NCBI GenBank assembly: GCA_947304075.1
Contig: CAMYZY010000033.1
Span: 1-5,639 of the forward strand
DNA length: 5,639 nt
Direction of reading: 5' to 3'
DNA from: an uncultured Candidatus Saccharibacteria bacterium
GTDB lineage: Bacteria > Patescibacteriota > Saccharimonadia > Saccharimonadales > Saccharimonadaceae
The first letter of the stretch is position 1. Each line of letters starts with the position of its first letter. Positions 5,022 to 5,639 of the stretch are shown here, piece by piece. Position numbers and translations under genes: made by a program. The notes under the pieces are model-generated. The model was not told the origin of the DNA. It ran no database searches and saw only the letters and a list, made by a program, of their open reading frames with translations.

Positions 5022-5639
5022 TTAATTAAACTTTGTACAAAACCGACTTTTGTCGGCTTCTTCCGTGAGCTTGTTTTTTACAAGCTCCTGTTTTTTCTGA
5101 GCTTCAACAAAAGCTTTACGCTTCCTGTCTCGCTCAGACTTCAAGGCCTTGTACTCAGAAAGCAACATACTGTGTTCACTTGTTGCTTCTTCATACTCTT
5201 TTTTAGCAACCAAGTATTCTTTACTCATTGCAGCCTTGGTTTCGGCTTCGTCCCGAGCCACGCCAATCTCTGCAATGAGCTTTTTAACCTGCTCATTATA
5301 GAGATTACGCTGCTTTTTGTGGTAATAACCTTTACGGTTATGTGCAAAAGCGGCACTGCTGTTTGGCTCCTGATCCTTTGCTAGATCGAACTCTTCGAGC
5401 ATTAAACCATGCTCTTTGTTCGCTCGTCTAATCAGGTCAGCAATTTCAACAGATTTTGCCTCCCGAAAATCATGAAAGCTTTTCCAGGTATTTTCATGCT
5501 CTGGATTCACTTTCATTCTATCGACTTCGGCATCAATCCGTTCTTTTAAATGAACCTTTTTTTGCCAAGCAACAGTGAGCCTATCATTGCACTGACGAGC
5601 TCTTTCTTTGGCTTTTTTATACTCTCGCCAAAGTTTTTG
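5022..5639 (-). CDS. Unrecognised charged coiled-coil protein, N-terminus beyond right edge
   Basis: The frame is open from the window edge at 5639 to TAA at 5024-5022, giving the last 205 residues. The first in-frame ATG (5514-5516) has no Shine-Dalgarno site, and 41 open codons precede it, so the real start lies outside the window. The protein is rich in Lys, Glu and Ala, with no membrane segment or signal peptide in the visible part. Heptad-like charged helices span about residues 1-42 and 125-196 of the fragment, around a less repetitive middle that includes AFAHNRKGYYHKKQRNLYNE (97-116), which may be the family's most conserved stretch. The only two cysteines are at 17 and 201 and form no metal motif. 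I do not recognise the family. A structural or DNA/envelope-associated coiled-coil protein is possible, but nothing here shows which. The gene converges on the transporter and shares its terminator. Confidence 0.8.
   Translation of the reverse strand, partial: QKLWREYKKAKERARQCNDRLTVAWQKKVHLKERIDAEVDRMKVNPEHENTWKSFHDFREAKSVEIADLIRRANKEHGLMLEEFDLAKDQEPNSSAAFAHNRKGYYHKKQRNLYNEQVKKLIAEIGVARDEAETKAAMSKEYLVAKKEYEEATSEHSMLLSEYKALKSERDRKRKAFVEAQKKQELVKNKLTEEADKSRFCTKFN
5067..5096 (+). terminator. Possible second plus-strand terminator inside the convergent gene
   Basis: GAGCTTGT (5067-5074) and ACAAGCTC (5080-5087) form a perfect 8-bp stem with a 5-T loop, followed by CTG and six Ts. It has the form of an intrinsic terminator only on the plus strand, though it lies in the antisense of the coiled-coil gene, where the same bases encode ELVKNKL. 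It could catch transporter transcripts that read through the weaker plus-strand T run at 5016-5019. Confidence 0.5.

Noticed and set aside
4776..5384. Open frames antisense to the transporter (4776-4985 minus) and to the coiled-coil gene (5172-5384 plus)
   Set aside because: Both are antisense to better-supported genes and show no start signals or family motifs.
1..5639. CRISPR array, insertion sequence, integrase or phage genes
   Set aside because: No regularly spaced direct repeats, transposase or integrase motifs were seen on either strand, and the tRNA-Thr 3' end is not duplicated nearby.

Overview
The window looks like chromosomal DNA of a small-genome bacterium, most plausibly of the Candidate Phyla Radiation (Patescibacteria), with Saccharibacteria (TM7) as my best guess. 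The reasons are indirect: A+T-rich composition, short intergenic gaps, strong TATAAT elements, a very large secreted protein built of InlB-type and Ig-like repeats, and lone housekeeping genes instead of long operons. TGA is used as a normal stop at the natural end of the rubrerythrin gene, so the sequence does not look like the UGA-recoding lineages (Gracilibacteria, Absconditabacteria). The taxonomic call is an inference.

Left half (1-2888, minus strand): one uninterrupted reading frame of 962 codons starts at a GTG at 2888 and runs off the left edge. It encodes a signal peptide followed by a mosaic of extracellular domains: an N-terminal beta-rich domain, an InlB B-repeat-like unit, a LamG/concanavalin-like domain, a second InlB-like unit, a bacterial Ig-like (BIG2) domain, a third InlB-like unit and a C-terminal domain resembling DUF6273. 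It has its own -35/-10 promoter and a good Shine-Dalgarno site.

Centre (2889-4346): a divergently transcribed tRNA-Thr(UGU) with its own promoter and a rho-independent terminator. It is followed by two minus-strand genes that may be co-transcribed: rubrerythrin (upstream) and a small DUF5684-like four-helix membrane protein (downstream, with an additional promoter of its own).

Right part (4293-5639): a 54-bp divergent control region between rubrerythrin and a short cation diffusion facilitator (CDF) transporter. The two -10 elements are 13 bp apart, and a perfect 8-bp inverted repeat is centred on the rubrerythrin -10. The transporter appears to be translated from a leaderless mRNA, lacks the usual cytoplasmic C-terminal domain and ends in a His-rich tail. 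It converges on a bidirectional terminator shared with a partial, unrecognised coiled-coil gene that enters from the right edge.

Functionally, the rubrerythrin/CDF pair suggests a peroxide-defence and metal-homeostasis locus under linked control, next to a large host- or surface-interaction protein. No mobile element, CRISPR array or phage gene is visible, and no stretch over 300 bp lacks a gene.
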